Source of the DNA: Bordetella genomosp. 13
GTDB lineage: Bacteria; Pseudomonadota; Gammaproteobacteria; Burkholderiales; Burkholderiaceae_B
Length of the DNA: 64,000 bases
Assembly (NCBI RefSeq): GCF_007679965.1
Contig: NZ_VEHL01000001.1
Coordinates: 744,001 to 808,000, forward strand
Direction of reading: 5' to 3'
A program made the position numbers and the translations under genes. Each line of letters starts with the position of its first letter. Positions within the stretch are counted from its first letter, which is position 1. This document shows positions 56,272 through 64,000 of the stretch, piece by piece. Below the pieces are notes generated by a model. That model searched no databases. It saw only the letters and a list, made by a program, of their open reading frames with translations, and was not told the origin of the DNA.

Positions 56272-57906
56272 TCAACTGCCGGCCGCATCGGCAAGAATGA
56301 ATTCCGCGGCGCGCTCGCCGATCATCATGGCGGGCGCGTTGGTGTTCGACGATGCGATGGTGGGCATGATGGAGATGTCCGCCACGCGCAGCCCCTGCAG
56401 GCCGTGCACCTTGAGCCTTTCATCGACGACGGACTCACCGGGCCGGCCCATGCGGCAGGTGCCCACGGTGTGCCAGGCGGTCTGCCCGGTCTGCCGGGCA
56501 TAGTCGAGCAAGTCTGCATCCGAGACGACGGCGGCGCCTGGGCGCTCTTCCCGGACAATGACGGGCCGCAGGGCGGCCTGGGCGGCGACGTCGCGGATCA
56601 GGCGCAGCATGGCCACCGCCGTGCCCTGGTCATGCTCGTCCCGCAGGTAGTTCGGGTTGATGGACGGCGCGGCCTTGGGGTCGGCGGAGACGGCGTGGAT
56701 GCTGCCGCGCGAGCGCGGATACAGCATGAAGCCGCCGATGGAGAAGCCCGGGAATTTGTCGATGCCGCCGACGCCGTCGCGCGAGTACCGGTCCTTGCCG
56801 CTGATGTGGTAGATGCGGATCATCACGTCCGGATGCGCAAGCGCATCGGACGTGCGGGTGATGGCGTGGGCGGTGGATGAGGTGCCCGCCAGCAGGCCCT
56901 TGCGGCTGGTGAGATAGCGCAGGCCCGCCTTCATCTTGTAGAAGGGGCTGCGCATGATGTCGTTGATGGTCTCGGGGATGGACGAACGGTAGGTGCAGCG
57001 CACCTGCAGGTGGTCGCTCATGTGTTCGCCCACGTCCGGCAGGTCGCGCACCACGGCTATGCCCAGCGCGCGCAGGCGCTGCGCGTCGCCGATGCCGGAC
57101 AGCTCCAGCAGTTGCGGCGATTGCACCGCGCCCGCGCACAGCACGGTCTCGCGATGCGCCTGGGCCGTGCGCGTGGCGCCGTTCCAGTCGTACTCCACGC
57201 CCGTGCAGCGCGTGCCGTCGAAGCGCAGTCGGCGCACGAAGGCATGGGTGCGCACGACCAGGTTGGCGCGCTGCCGCGCCGGGCGCAGGTAGCCGACGGC
57301 GGCGCTGCAGCGGCGGCCCTGGTGCGCGCTCTGCTCCAGGTAGCGCACGCCCTCGTAGCTGCCGGCGTTGTAGTCGGAGGTCGTAGCGATGCCGGCCTCG
57401 CGGCAGGCGGCGATGTAGGCGTCGGAGATCCGGTCGGGATCCCGCGCGGCGCGGTCGGTGATGCGGATGGGGCCGGACCGGCCGCGCAGCGGATTGCGGG
57501 AGTAGGGGTTGCTTTCGATCTTGCCGAAGTAGGGCAGCAGCGTCCGGAAGTCCCAGCCCTTGATGCCGAACTGGTTTTCCCAGCTGTCGTATTCCCGCGG
57601 ATCGCCCCAGACGTAGGCCATGCCGTTGACCGAGCTGGACCCGCCCAAGACCTTGCCGCGCGGCCAGTAGATCTGCTGGCCGGCCAGGCTGGCCTGCGGC
57701 TCGGTCTTGAAGGGCCAGACCACTTTTTCATTGGTCAGCAGCCTGCCCACCCCAAGCGGGATGTGGATCCAGATGTTGCGGTCTTCGTCGCCGCCTTCCA
57801 GCAGCAGCACGCGGTGCTTGCCGGAAGCGCTGAGGCGGTTGGCGACGACGCAGCCCGCCGATCCCGCGCCGACCACGATGTAGTCGAACTGTTCTGCCGT
57901 CATCAT
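56272..57906 (-). CDS. GMC-family FAD oxidoreductase (choline dehydrogenase-like)
   Basis: 544 aa. FDYIVVGAGSAGCVVANRLS binds FAD; GKVLGGSSSVNGMAYVWG, LCAGAVQSPQLLELSGIG and WHTVGTCRMG followed by NTNAPAMMIGERAAE are the GMC signatures. It oxidises an alcohol to an aldehyde. The ATG overlaps the TPP-enzyme stop (TGATG), so the two products probably act in one pathway, perhaps handing an aldehyde to the TPP enzyme or the reverse. Confidence 0.9.
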   Translation of the reverse strand: MMTAEQFDYIVVGAGSAGCVVANRLSASGKHRVLLLEGGDEDRNIWIHIPLGVGRLLTNEKVVWPFKTEPQASLAGQQIYWPRGKVLGGSSSVNGMAYVWGDPREYDSWENQFGIKGWDFRTLLPYFGKIESNPYSRNPLRGRSGPIRITDRAARDPDRISDAYIAACREAGIATTSDYNAGSYEGVRYLEQSAHQGRRCSAAVGYLRPARQRANLVVRTHAFVRRLRFDGTRCTGVEYDWNGATRTAQAHRETVLCAGAVQSPQLLELSGIGDAQRLRALGIAVVRDLPDVGEHMSDHLQVRCTYRSSIPETINDIMRSPFYKMKAGLRYLTSRKGLLAGTSSTAHAITRTSDALAHPDVMIRIYHISGKDRYSRDGVGGIDKFPGFSIGGFMLYPRSRGSIHAVSADPKAAPSINPNYLRDEHDQGTAVAMLRLIRDVAAQAALRPVIVREERPGAAVVSDADLLDYARQTGQTAWHTVGTCRMGRPGESVVDERLKVHGLQGLRVADISIMPTIASSNTNAPAMMIGERAAEFILADAAGS

Positions 57907-59594
57907 CACTTCGCGCGGTTCTTGAAGGAGTCCCTACGGAAGCTGTAGAGAGCGTTGGGATCGACCTGGATGTCGACGACGGCGGGGCGGCCGCAGCGGA
58001 TGGCGGCCTCCACCGTCTGCGCGAGGTCGGCCGCGCGCTCGACGCGGAAGCCCTGCGCGCCCCACAGCTCGGCCAGCTTGTCGTAGGGCGGGTTGGGCAC
58101 GTCGGCGCCGAGGTAGCGCTCGCCGAAGAAGTCGCGCTGATACGCCTTCTCGGCGCCCCAGCATCCGTTGTTCATGACCAGGCACACCGTGTTGATGCCG
58201 CTGGCGACCGCGGTGCCGATCTCGCTGCAGGCCATGCCGAAGCCGCCGTCGCCCATCAGGCTGATGACGGTGCGCTCGGGCCGCGCCAGCTTGGCGCCCA
58301 GGCCGCAGGCGTACGAGAAGCCCACCAGGCCGAAGTCCAGCGGCGTGAACAGCGCCGGCGTCTGTGCATAGCGCAGTTGGTCGGTGGCCTGCAGGCACAG
58401 CGTGCCCGCGTCCATGGTGTAGATGGCGTCTTCCGGCGCGACCTCGCGCAGCGTCTTGAACAGGAAGCCGGGCTGCATCGGATCGGCGGCCGCGCCGGCC
58501 GCCTCGTCGCGCTGCTTCAGCAGTGCGGCGCGTTGCGCGGCGAACTGCCCGGCCCATGCCGGCGCGCGCGGATTGGCGGGCAGGCCCTGCAGCGCAGCGA
58601 CGAGGTCTTGCGCCACGGTGTCGGCATCGCCCAGGATGCCCACATCCAGCGGGAAGAAACGTCCCAGCGCGGTGGGTTCGATCTCCACCTGGATCAGTTT
58701 GGCTTCGGGGTTCAGGCTGTCGCGTTGGTAGAACGTGGTGTTGAAGCCCAGGCGCGTGCCCAGCGCCAGGATGACGTCGGCCTGTTTGGCCAAATTGGAA
58801 GCCACGACGTTGCCGCGCGGGCCCACCTGGCCTGCATACAGCGGATGGTTGCAGGAGATGGCGTCGCCATGGCCGGGAGACATGGCGATGGGCGCGTTCA
58901 GGCGCTCGGCCAGCTCCAGCACGGCGCGCTGGCTGCGGCTGTTCTTGACGCCGCCGCCCGCGATGACGAGGGGGCGCTCGGCGTTGGCCAGCAGCTGGGC
59001 CGCCTGTTCGATCAGCGAGCGCGGCGCGGTCAGCGAACCGAAGATCTGCGCGCGTTCGATCGCGCCGTACGCCGAGGCCTCGAGCGCATCGGCCAGCAGG
59101 TCGCGCGGCAGGTTGAGCATGACGGGACCGCGCCGCGGCGACAGCGCGGTCCTGAAGGCCTCGCCCACCATTTCGGGGATGCGGGCCGTCTGGGTCAGCG
59201 TGTAGGTCTTCTTGGTGATGGGCTTGAACAGCGACTGCTGGTCGACTTCCTGGAACGCATCCCGATAGATGTGGGCCGAGGACAGCGAGCCGCCCAGGGC
59301 GATCACGGGCGAATAGGCGGCGTGGGCCTGCGCCAGCCCGGTGACCAGGTTGGTCGCGCCCGGGCCATTCTGCCCGGCCAGGAAGACGCCCGCGTTGCCC
59401 GACGCGCGGGCATAGCCGTCGGCCATGTGCACGCCGGTGCGCTCGTCGCGCACGCCGATGAAACGGATGTCCTTCGCGTCGTACAGGGCGTCGAACACTT
59501 CCATGCCCGCCGAGCCGATGAGGCCGAATACGTGGTCGGTGCCCTGGGCGCCGAGCGCCTCGACGACCGCCTGGCCGCCCGTCATGGTCTTCAT
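57906..59594 (-). CDS. Thiamine-diphosphate-dependent enzyme (acetolactate synthase / Xsc-like)
   Basis: 562 aa from the ATG at 59594, with AAGGAG 6 bases upstream. N-terminal HVFGLIGSAGMEVFD with a catalytic Glu in VRDERTGVHMADGYARASG, QNGPGATN, and the C-terminal MGDGGFGMACSE TPP/Mg motif. The GSAGMEVFD and DAFQEVDQQSLFKPITK segments remind me more of sulfoacetaldehyde acetyltransferase than of biosynthetic acetolactate synthase, but substrate is not shown. It is linked by overlap to the GMC oxidoreductase and follows a Bug receptor by 29 bases. Confidence 0.82.
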   Translation of the reverse strand: MKTMTGGQAVVEALGAQGTDHVFGLIGSAGMEVFDALYDAKDIRFIGVRDERTGVHMADGYARASGNAGVFLAGQNGPGATNLVTGLAQAHAAYSPVIALGGSLSSAHIYRDAFQEVDQQSLFKPITKKTYTLTQTARIPEMVGEAFRTALSPRRGPVMLNLPRDLLADALEASAYGAIERAQIFGSLTAPRSLIEQAAQLLANAERPLVIAGGGVKNSRSQRAVLELAERLNAPIAMSPGHGDAISCNHPLYAGQVGPRGNVVASNLAKQADVILALGTRLGFNTTFYQRDSLNPEAKLIQVEIEPTALGRFFPLDVGILGDADTVAQDLVAALQGLPANPRAPAWAGQFAAQRAALLKQRDEAAGAAADPMQPGFLFKTLREVAPEDAIYTMDAGTLCLQATDQLRYAQTPALFTPLDFGLVGFSYACGLGAKLARPERTVISLMGDGGFGMACSEIGTAVASGINTVCLVMNNGCWGAEKAYQRDFFGERYLGADVPNPPYDKLAELWGAQGFRVERAADLAQTVEAAIRCGRPAVVDIQVDPNALYSFRRDSFKNRAK

Positions 59595-59623
59595 TTGAAT
59601 CTCCTTCGATGCATTCATTGCGC

Positions 59624-60598
59624 TTAGGGGTTGGCCTTCAGGATCTTGTTGAACTTGTCCATCTCGCGCGCGATGTACTCGTCGAAGACCTTGAGTTGGC
59701 GGTTGTCGGGCACCAGGCCCTGGCGGGTCAGCTGCTCCTGGACAGCCGGATCGCGGCCGACCTTCGCGATGGCGTCGGCCAGCGCCTGCTTCACGGCGGG
59801 GGAGGTCTGGGCATTCATCACCACGCCGTACCAGATGCTGTAGTCGAAGTCACCCAGCCCGATCTCGGCGACGGTGGGGGTATCGGGCAGCAGGGCGGAA
59901 CGCTTGGGGCTGGTGACGGCCAGCGCCTTCAACTGGCCCGACTGGATGAAGGGCAGAGCCAGGGCGATGGGCGGGAAGGACACGTCGACGCGTCCGGCCG
60001 CCACTTCGGCCACGCCTTCCTGCACGCCCTTGTACGGAATGTGTTCGAGATGGGTCCCCGCCTGCTGGTTGAAGTAGCGGCCCACCAGGTCGGTCGCGGA
60101 ATTCACGCCGGCCGAGCCGTAGTTGAAGCGGGCATCCGGGCGCCGCGCGGCCTCGACGAAGTCGCTCAGTTTTGCGTACGGACTCTTGCGGTTGAGCACG
60201 ATCAGGGTAGGCGACGAGGCGATCGTCGCGATGCCGGAGAAATCCTTGAGCGTGTCGTACGGCATCTTCTCGGTGACCGCCGGGATGACCACGTACGACG
60301 AGGACACGAACAGCATCGTGTTCTTGTCCACCGCTTCGCTCAGCGTGCGCTGGGCCCCCACCAGGCCGCCCGCGCCCGGCTTGTTCTCGACGACGACCGG
60401 CTGGCCCAGCAGCGGGGTGAGTTTCTCGGCGTAGATGCGGGCAATGATGTCGATGAGCGCGCCGGGACTGAACGGCACGATGATGCGCAAGGGCGCATCG
60501 AACTTGACCGCGGCCGGCGCGGCCAAGGCCTGCGAGGATGCGGCGAGGAAAAGCGCGGCGGCGAGGCCCCGCATCAGACGGGCGTGGAGTGAAAACAT
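59624..60598 (-). CDS. Bug/TctC-type periplasmic solute receptor
   Basis: 324 aa from the ATG at 60598, with GAGGGG upstream. Signal peptide LMRGLAAALFLAASSQALA, then LRIIVPFSPGALIDIIARIYAEKL and VVVENKPGAGGLVGA, the pattern of the large Bordetella uptake gene family. VPFSPGALIDIIAR departs from the usual PGG-x-D motif with Ala-Leu. It binds a carboxylate for uptake or sensing. It heads the minus-strand operon with the TPP and GMC enzymes, so the ligand is probably their substrate. Confidence 0.9.
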   Translation of the reverse strand: MFSLHARLMRGLAAALFLAASSQALAAPAAVKFDAPLRIIVPFSPGALIDIIARIYAEKLTPLLGQPVVVENKPGAGGLVGAQRTLSEAVDKNTMLFVSSSYVVIPAVTEKMPYDTLKDFSGIATIASSPTLIVLNRKSPYAKLSDFVEAARRPDARFNYGSAGVNSATDLVGRYFNQQAGTHLEHIPYKGVQEGVAEVAAGRVDVSFPPIALALPFIQSGQLKALAVTSPKRSALLPDTPTVAEIGLGDFDYSIWYGVVMNAQTSPAVKQALADAIAKVGRDPAVQEQLTRQGLVPDNRQLKVFDEYIAREMDKFNKILKANP

Positions 60599-60630
60599 GG
60601 TTGTCCCCTCGTAGGTTGTAGTCATTATAA

Positions 60631-60644
60631 ATGTCGACATTTTT
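60631..60644. promoter_or_regulatory. Palindrome upstream of the catabolic operon (candidate GntR operator)
   Basis: AAATGTCGACATTT is a perfect 14-base palindrome about 33 bases upstream of the Bug-receptor start. A shorter form, ATGTCGACAT, lies at 61436-61445, upstream of the GntR gene. FCD-type GntR proteins bind short palindromes of this kind, and the two copies flank the regulator gene. Confidence 0.6.
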
Positions 60645-60685
60645 ACTTTAAAGGCGAAATGCGGTTGAGGCAAGAGGGGTAAAGC

Positions 60686-61357
60686 CTAGGTCTGACCCGT
60701 CCGGGAAAGTTCTTCCAGCACGGCGTCGCGGTTTTGCACGGCCAGCCGGTAGTGGCAGGCAGCGGCGCGTTCGGGGTCGTGCGAGGTGATGGCCTGGATC
60801 AGTTCCTCCCAGGCCCGCAGGGAGCGTTCGCGCCGCTCCAGGGTGGCCAGGCTGATGCGGACGTAGCGGCCGATCTGCCTGGCGATGTCGTTCGCGTAGC
60901 TGGCCAGGATGGCGTTGTCGGCCAGGCTGGCAATGTACTCGACCAGCTCGCGGCTGTGCCGGGTGTATTCGGCGGGTTCGCCGATATGGTCGGCCAAGAG
61001 GCGCAGGCGCCCCTTCAGGATGTCGGCCTCGGCCGGCGTGCAGCGCTCCGCGGCCAGCCGCGATGCGGTCGACACCATGGCGGCGCGCACGGCGTACAGG
61101 TCCAGGATTTCCTTGGCGGACAGCAGCGTGACGCAGGCGCCGCGCTGCGGACGAATGGTGACCAGGCCGCGGATCTCCAGCAGGCGCAGGGCCTCGCGCA
61201 CGGTGGCGCGGCTGACGCCGTAGCTGGACGCGAGCTCCGTTTCCCTCAGGCGGTCGCCGGGCGCCCATCGGCCATCGGCGATCTGTTCGGCCAGTAGATC
61301 CGCGATCTGCAGGGGCAGGGTCTTGAGAAGATTGGCGTTCTGCTGCGGCTGGGACAT
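60686..61357 (-). CDS. GntR-family regulator (FCD subfamily)
   Basis: 223 aa from the ATG at 61357. The N-terminal winged helix (LAEQIADGRWAPGDRLRETELASSYGVSRATVREALRLLEIRGLV) and C-terminal FCD helices with His/Asp-type metal ligands (HSRELVEYIASLADN) are clear. It lies 87 bases upstream of the Bug-TPP-GMC-CMD operon and divergent from the flavin-reductase gene. The sequence between, with AAATGTCGACATTT at 60631-60644, contains a perfect palindrome that could be its operator. Confidence 0.9.
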   Translation of the reverse strand: MSQPQQNANLLKTLPLQIADLLAEQIADGRWAPGDRLRETELASSYGVSRATVREALRLLEIRGLVTIRPQRGACVTLLSAKEILDLYAVRAAMVSTASRLAAERCTPAEADILKGRLRLLADHIGEPAEYTRHSRELVEYIASLADNAILASYANDIARQIGRYVRISLATLERRERSLRAWEELIQAITSHDPERAAACHYRLAVQNRDAVLEELSRTGQT

Positions 61358-61550
61358 CTTGGGGCGAAGAATGCGCGGATTCGTGGGCCCACGCATTGTA
61401 GGCCAGAGCGTGCGTTTTCAGCGTCCGATGCTTGAATGTCGACATCCATCCGTCGGGGCGCGGCGGACGAAGTCTGCCCCCGCCTGTCCGCGATGGCGCG
61501 CGGCAGCGTCGCAAGAACCGGAGTGTGTGGAAGGGGGCCGGGATCGCACC

Positions 61551-61586
61551 ATGAATGCTCCAACCAAGGAGCAAGAAAACTCATGA
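61551..61586 (+). other. 11-codon open frame coupled to the flavin-reductase gene
   Basis: MNAPTKEQENS and a stop that overlaps the next ATG (ATGA). The frame contains AAGGAG, which is also the ribosome binding site of the next gene. Both start with Met-Asn-Ala-Pro. Either a small leader peptide or a chance frame around the ribosome binding site. Confidence 0.3.
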
Positions 61587-62242
61587 ACGCACCCCACGTC
61601 GCCGCCGAACCGCACATCCTTTATCTCGGCACGCCCGTCGTCCTGATCAGCACCATCAGTGAAGACGGTTCGCACAATCTGGCGCCCAACTCCTCGGCCT
61701 TCTGGCTGGGATGGCGAGGCGTGCTCGGTATCGCGTCCGCATCGCAGACCACGCGCAACCTGCTGCGCACCGGCGAGTGCGTGCTGAACCTTCCGTCGGC
61801 CAACGAGGTGGCCGCCGTCGACCGCATCGCGCGCACGACGGGCACGTATCCCGTTCCCGAATTCAAGCGGTCGTTGGGCTATGTGTACGAACCCGACAAG
61901 TTCGGACGCGCCGGCATGACCCGGGTGGCGTCCGATACCGTCAGCCCGCCGCGCGCGCTCGAATGCCCGATCCAGCTCGAAGCCGTGGTGTCTGCGGTCC
62001 ATGGCATGGGCGAGGACAGCGATCAATTGCGGGGGTTTCTCAGCCTCATCGAAGTGCGGATCCAGCGCGTGCACGTCCACCCCGATCTGCTCATGGAAGG
62101 CCATGCGAACCGGATCGATCCGGACAAATGGTCGCCGCTGATCATGAACTTCCAGAAGTTCTACGGGTTGAGCGAGCAAGTGCATCCGTCCCGGCTCGCG
62201 GAGATACCGGAGAGGGCGTATGAGCCGTTGGCAAGGGCGTGA
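61583..62242 (+). CDS. Flavin reductase-like domain protein
   Basis: 219 aa from the ATG at 61583. PVVLISTISEDGSHNLAPNSSAFWLGWRGVLGIASASQTTRNLLRTGECVLNLPS is the flavin-reductase-like (FMN-binding split barrel) pattern, with ALECPIQLEAVV later. It is probably an FMN-binding reductase or oxygenase partner. It is divergent from the GntR gene and may be under its control; a candidate operator (61436-61445) lies between. Confidence 0.85.
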   Translation: MNAPHVAAEPHILYLGTPVVLISTISEDGSHNLAPNSSAFWLGWRGVLGIASASQTTRNLLRTGECVLNLPSANEVAAVDRIARTTGTYPVPEFKRSLGYVYEPDKFGRAGMTRVASDTVSPPRALECPIQLEAVVSAVHGMGEDSDQLRGFLSLIEVRIQRVHVHPDLLMEGHANRIDPDKWSPLIMNFQKFYGLSEQVHPSRLAEIPERAYEPLARA

Positions 62243-62515
62243 CGCCGGTGTCTCACGCGCTTCTCGAATCTCCGACGTCAGTCGCTGGCCACCCCTGCGC
62301 CGCGCTGGAGCCTGCCGGCGGATTGATGAGGAAAACTCAATCCTGGTCTGTGAAAACCTCGCTTTCATCAACGCACGCGGACGCTACCATTCGTCAATGC
62401 CGACCATGGCCGACGCGACCGCGAGTCGCGCGGCAGGCCGGCTTCCCCTCGGATCGAACGGTCATCGAGGCAACCCCAGAGTCCGGACGCACCGGACCGT
62501 CTCAAGGTGAAAGCG

Positions 62516-63523
62516 ATGTCGAAGACACCCATCATCAACAGGCTGCTGGCCGGCAGCGTCCTGCCTGCCCTGCTGCTCGGCGCCGCGCTCTCGTCGCCCG
62601 CGGCGGCGCAATCCACGGCGGCCTTCCCCGAAGCGGGCAGGCCGATCCACCTGGTGTCGCCCAGTCCTCCGGGCGGCGGCACGGACACGACGGCGCGCCT
62701 GCTGGCCGCCAAGGTGACGCAGAGCGCGGGCTGGCAGTTCGTGGTCGAGAACCGTCCCGGCGCGGGCAACATGATCGGCCTGGTGTACGGCGCCCGCGCG
62801 GCGCCCGACGGCTACACGATCGTGCTGGGCGAGACCAGCAACCTGGTGTCCGCCAAGTACCTGTACAGCAAGCTGCAGATCGATCCCGAGACTGACGTGG
62901 CGCCCGTCGCCCTGATCGGCACCGGCACGCTGGCGCTGGTGGTGCAGGCCGGCAAGCCCTACCAGTCGGTCGCCGACGTGGTCGCGGCGGGACGGGCGGG
63001 AGAACTGACGTACGCTACCTCGGGCAACGGTACGGTCGGCCACCTGGTGTCGGCCAGCTGGGCCAAGCAGAGCGGCGCGAAGCTGGTGCACGTGCCGTAC
63101 AAGGGCGCGGGCCCGGCGATGACGGACCTGCTGGGCGGGCAGGTCGACATCTATTTCTCGTCGCTGTCCGCGGCGGCGCCGCTGATCAAGTCCGGCAAGC
63201 TGCGCGCGCTGGCAGTGACCTCCGCGCAGCGCAACGACGATTTCCCGAACGTGCCGACGCTGGCCGAAGCGGGCTTCCCGGGGCTGGACTATTACGTCTT
63301 CTACGGCGTGGTGGCCCCGGCCAAGACGCCGCCCGGGACCATCGCCGTGATGAACCGCGAGATCAACAAGACGCTCGCCACGCCCGAGATGAAGAAGGAG
63401 CTGGCCGACAAGGGCGTCGAGGTGCGGATCACCGCCACGCCCGCCGAGTTCGACGCGTTCCTGGCCTCGGAGCGCGCCAAGTGGCGGCGCGTCATCCAGG
63501 ACACCGGCATCACCATCGATTGA
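62516..63523 (+). CDS. Bug/TctC-type periplasmic solute receptor
   Basis: 335 aa from the ATG at 62516 (AAGGTGA upstream; an in-frame GTG at 62507 is possible). Signal peptide NRLLAGSVLPALLLGAALSSPAAA, then IHLVSPSPPGGGTDTTARLLAAKV and VVENRPGAGNMIGLVYGA, the usual Bug pattern, with KLVHVPYKGAGPAMTDLLGGQVDIYF. It binds a carboxylic acid ligand. It follows the flavin-reductase gene by 273 bases and converges on a LysR gene. Confidence 0.92.
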   Translation: MSKTPIINRLLAGSVLPALLLGAALSSPAAAQSTAAFPEAGRPIHLVSPSPPGGGTDTTARLLAAKVTQSAGWQFVVENRPGAGNMIGLVYGARAAPDGYTIVLGETSNLVSAKYLYSKLQIDPETDVAPVALIGTGTLALVVQAGKPYQSVADVVAAGRAGELTYATSGNGTVGHLVSASWAKQSGAKLVHVPYKGAGPAMTDLLGGQVDIYFSSLSAAAPLIKSGKLRALAVTSAQRNDDFPNVPTLAEAGFPGLDYYVFYGVVAPAKTPPGTIAVMNREINKTLATPEMKKELADKGVEVRITATPAEFDAFLASERAKWRRVIQDTGITID

Positions 63524-63548
63524 TGCGGGCGCGATGACCCGCTGGCCT

Positions 63549-64000
63549 TCATGCGCCCGTGCGATGGCTGTCGCGAAACGCTTCCATGACGGCGGCGATC
63601 TTGCGGTTGCCGTCGTCGGCGCGGCGCCATGCCAACGCGATCTGCCGATGCGGCGCATGCCGGCCCAGGTCGATCTCCTTTACGCCGTAGGCGGTGGCCA
63701 GCGGCTGGCGGGGCCGCGGAATGACGGTGACGCCCATGCCCAGGGACACCAGGGACACCAGGGCGTCGGTGGAGCGCAGCTCCATGCGGATCGACGCGCC
63801 GGGCACGATGGCGCGCACGTGGCGCGCCGCCACCTGGCCGCCCGGGAGCGCCGTGTCGTACGCCACCCAGCCATAGGCCTTGATCAGGGCCTGCGGGCTG
63901 CGCTCGGTCGCGCCGGGCGGGGCCAGCATCACGTACGGCTGCCGCAGCAGGTCGCCCCACACGAGCCGGCTGGAGCCGCCGTTGCCGGGGCGCACCACCA
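63549..64000 (-). CDS. LysR-family regulator, C-terminal part (5' end beyond window)
   Basis: About 150 residues of the effector-binding domain: LRQPYVMLAPPGATERSPQALIKAYG, ELRSTDALVSLVSLGMGVTVIPRPR and IALAWRRADDGNRKIAAVMEAFR, all typical of the LysR C-terminal fold. The DNA-binding half lies beyond the right edge. It converges on the Bug-receptor gene with 25 bases between stops. Confidence 0.88.
   Translation of the reverse strand, partial: VVRPGNGGSSRLVWGDLLRQPYVMLAPPGATERSPQALIKAYGWVAYDTALPGGQVAARHVRAIVPGASIRMELRSTDALVSLVSLGMGVTVIPRPRQPLATAYGVKEIDLGRHAPHRQIALAWRRADDGNRKIAAVMEAFRDSHRTGA

Overview
The window is high-GC betaproteobacterial chromosome, most likely Alcaligenaceae (Bordetella or Achromobacter type). 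The reasons are the strong G/C third-position codon use, the ribB-ribH-nusB-thiL-pgpA-pncC housekeeping run, several Bug/TctC-type periplasmic receptors, and the groES-groEL operon under a perfect CIRCE operator. No rRNA, tRNA or CRISPR array was seen.

Region 1 (1-20.1 kb). The GTPase gene ychF (1217-2308) carries a genomic island of about 17.3 kb at its 3' end. The 12-base direct repeat TCAACGTCTGAC (last codons and stop of ychF) occurs at 2298-2309 and again at 19553-19564. A rho-independent terminator, probably ychF's own, now lies beyond the right copy at 19586-19622. GGGGGTAC repeats, probable integrase arm sites, occur just inside both ends. The island carries a frameshifted P4-type integrase, a second broken integrase, a structured-RNA-like stretch, an STY4528-type island replication protein, and a tightly overlapping seven-gene minus-strand operon. 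That operon encodes an excisionase-like HTH protein, a DUF499 P-loop ATPase, a PglZ-like protein, a DUF1156 DNA methyltransferase, an unknown 165-aa protein, an AlbA_2/Schlafen-type protein with a helical-repeat tail, and an SNF2/HepA-type helicase. The composition resembles BREX/PGL phage defence but matches no canonical type I can name, so it is the best candidate here for an under-described defence system. Beyond the right att site lies a scar of an older defence locus: the C-terminus of a YhcG nuclease fused to a short piece of HsdR.

Region 2 (20.1-36.6 kb). This holds a DUF4261 protein with an unknown partner, an OtnI/hydroxypyruvate isomerase-like protein, and a two-component system divergent from msrB-dipZ-msrA. 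The last three look like a periplasmic methionine-sulfoxide repair pathway in which DipZ supplies electrons; DipZ has a striking Met-rich linker. AsmA, a small MOSC-type protein, BenE, a YfhL-type ferredoxin, coaD-rsmD and the divergent ftsY (very long Ala/Pro-rich N-terminus) follow.

Region 3 (36.6-50.5 kb). Housekeeping genes: a CYTH/CHAD protein, an IclR regulator, the riboflavin/NusB/thiamine/phospholipid run (ribB with a degenerate RibA domain), pyrF, a type II NADH dehydrogenase, dgkA, a fumarylacetoacetase-family hydrolase, a YihY-family membrane protein and NADP-type gdhA.

Region 4 (50.5-64 kb). A hipBA toxin-antitoxin module with repeated operator-like boxes is followed by groEL/groES with CIRCE, a DUF2332 protein, and a catabolic cluster (carboxymuconolactone decarboxylase-like, GMC oxidoreductase, TPP enzyme, Bug receptor, GntR regulator). 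A flavin-reductase gene, a second Bug receptor and a LysR regulator cut by the right edge close the window. Functions are read from translated sequence and remembered family motifs; no database search was run.
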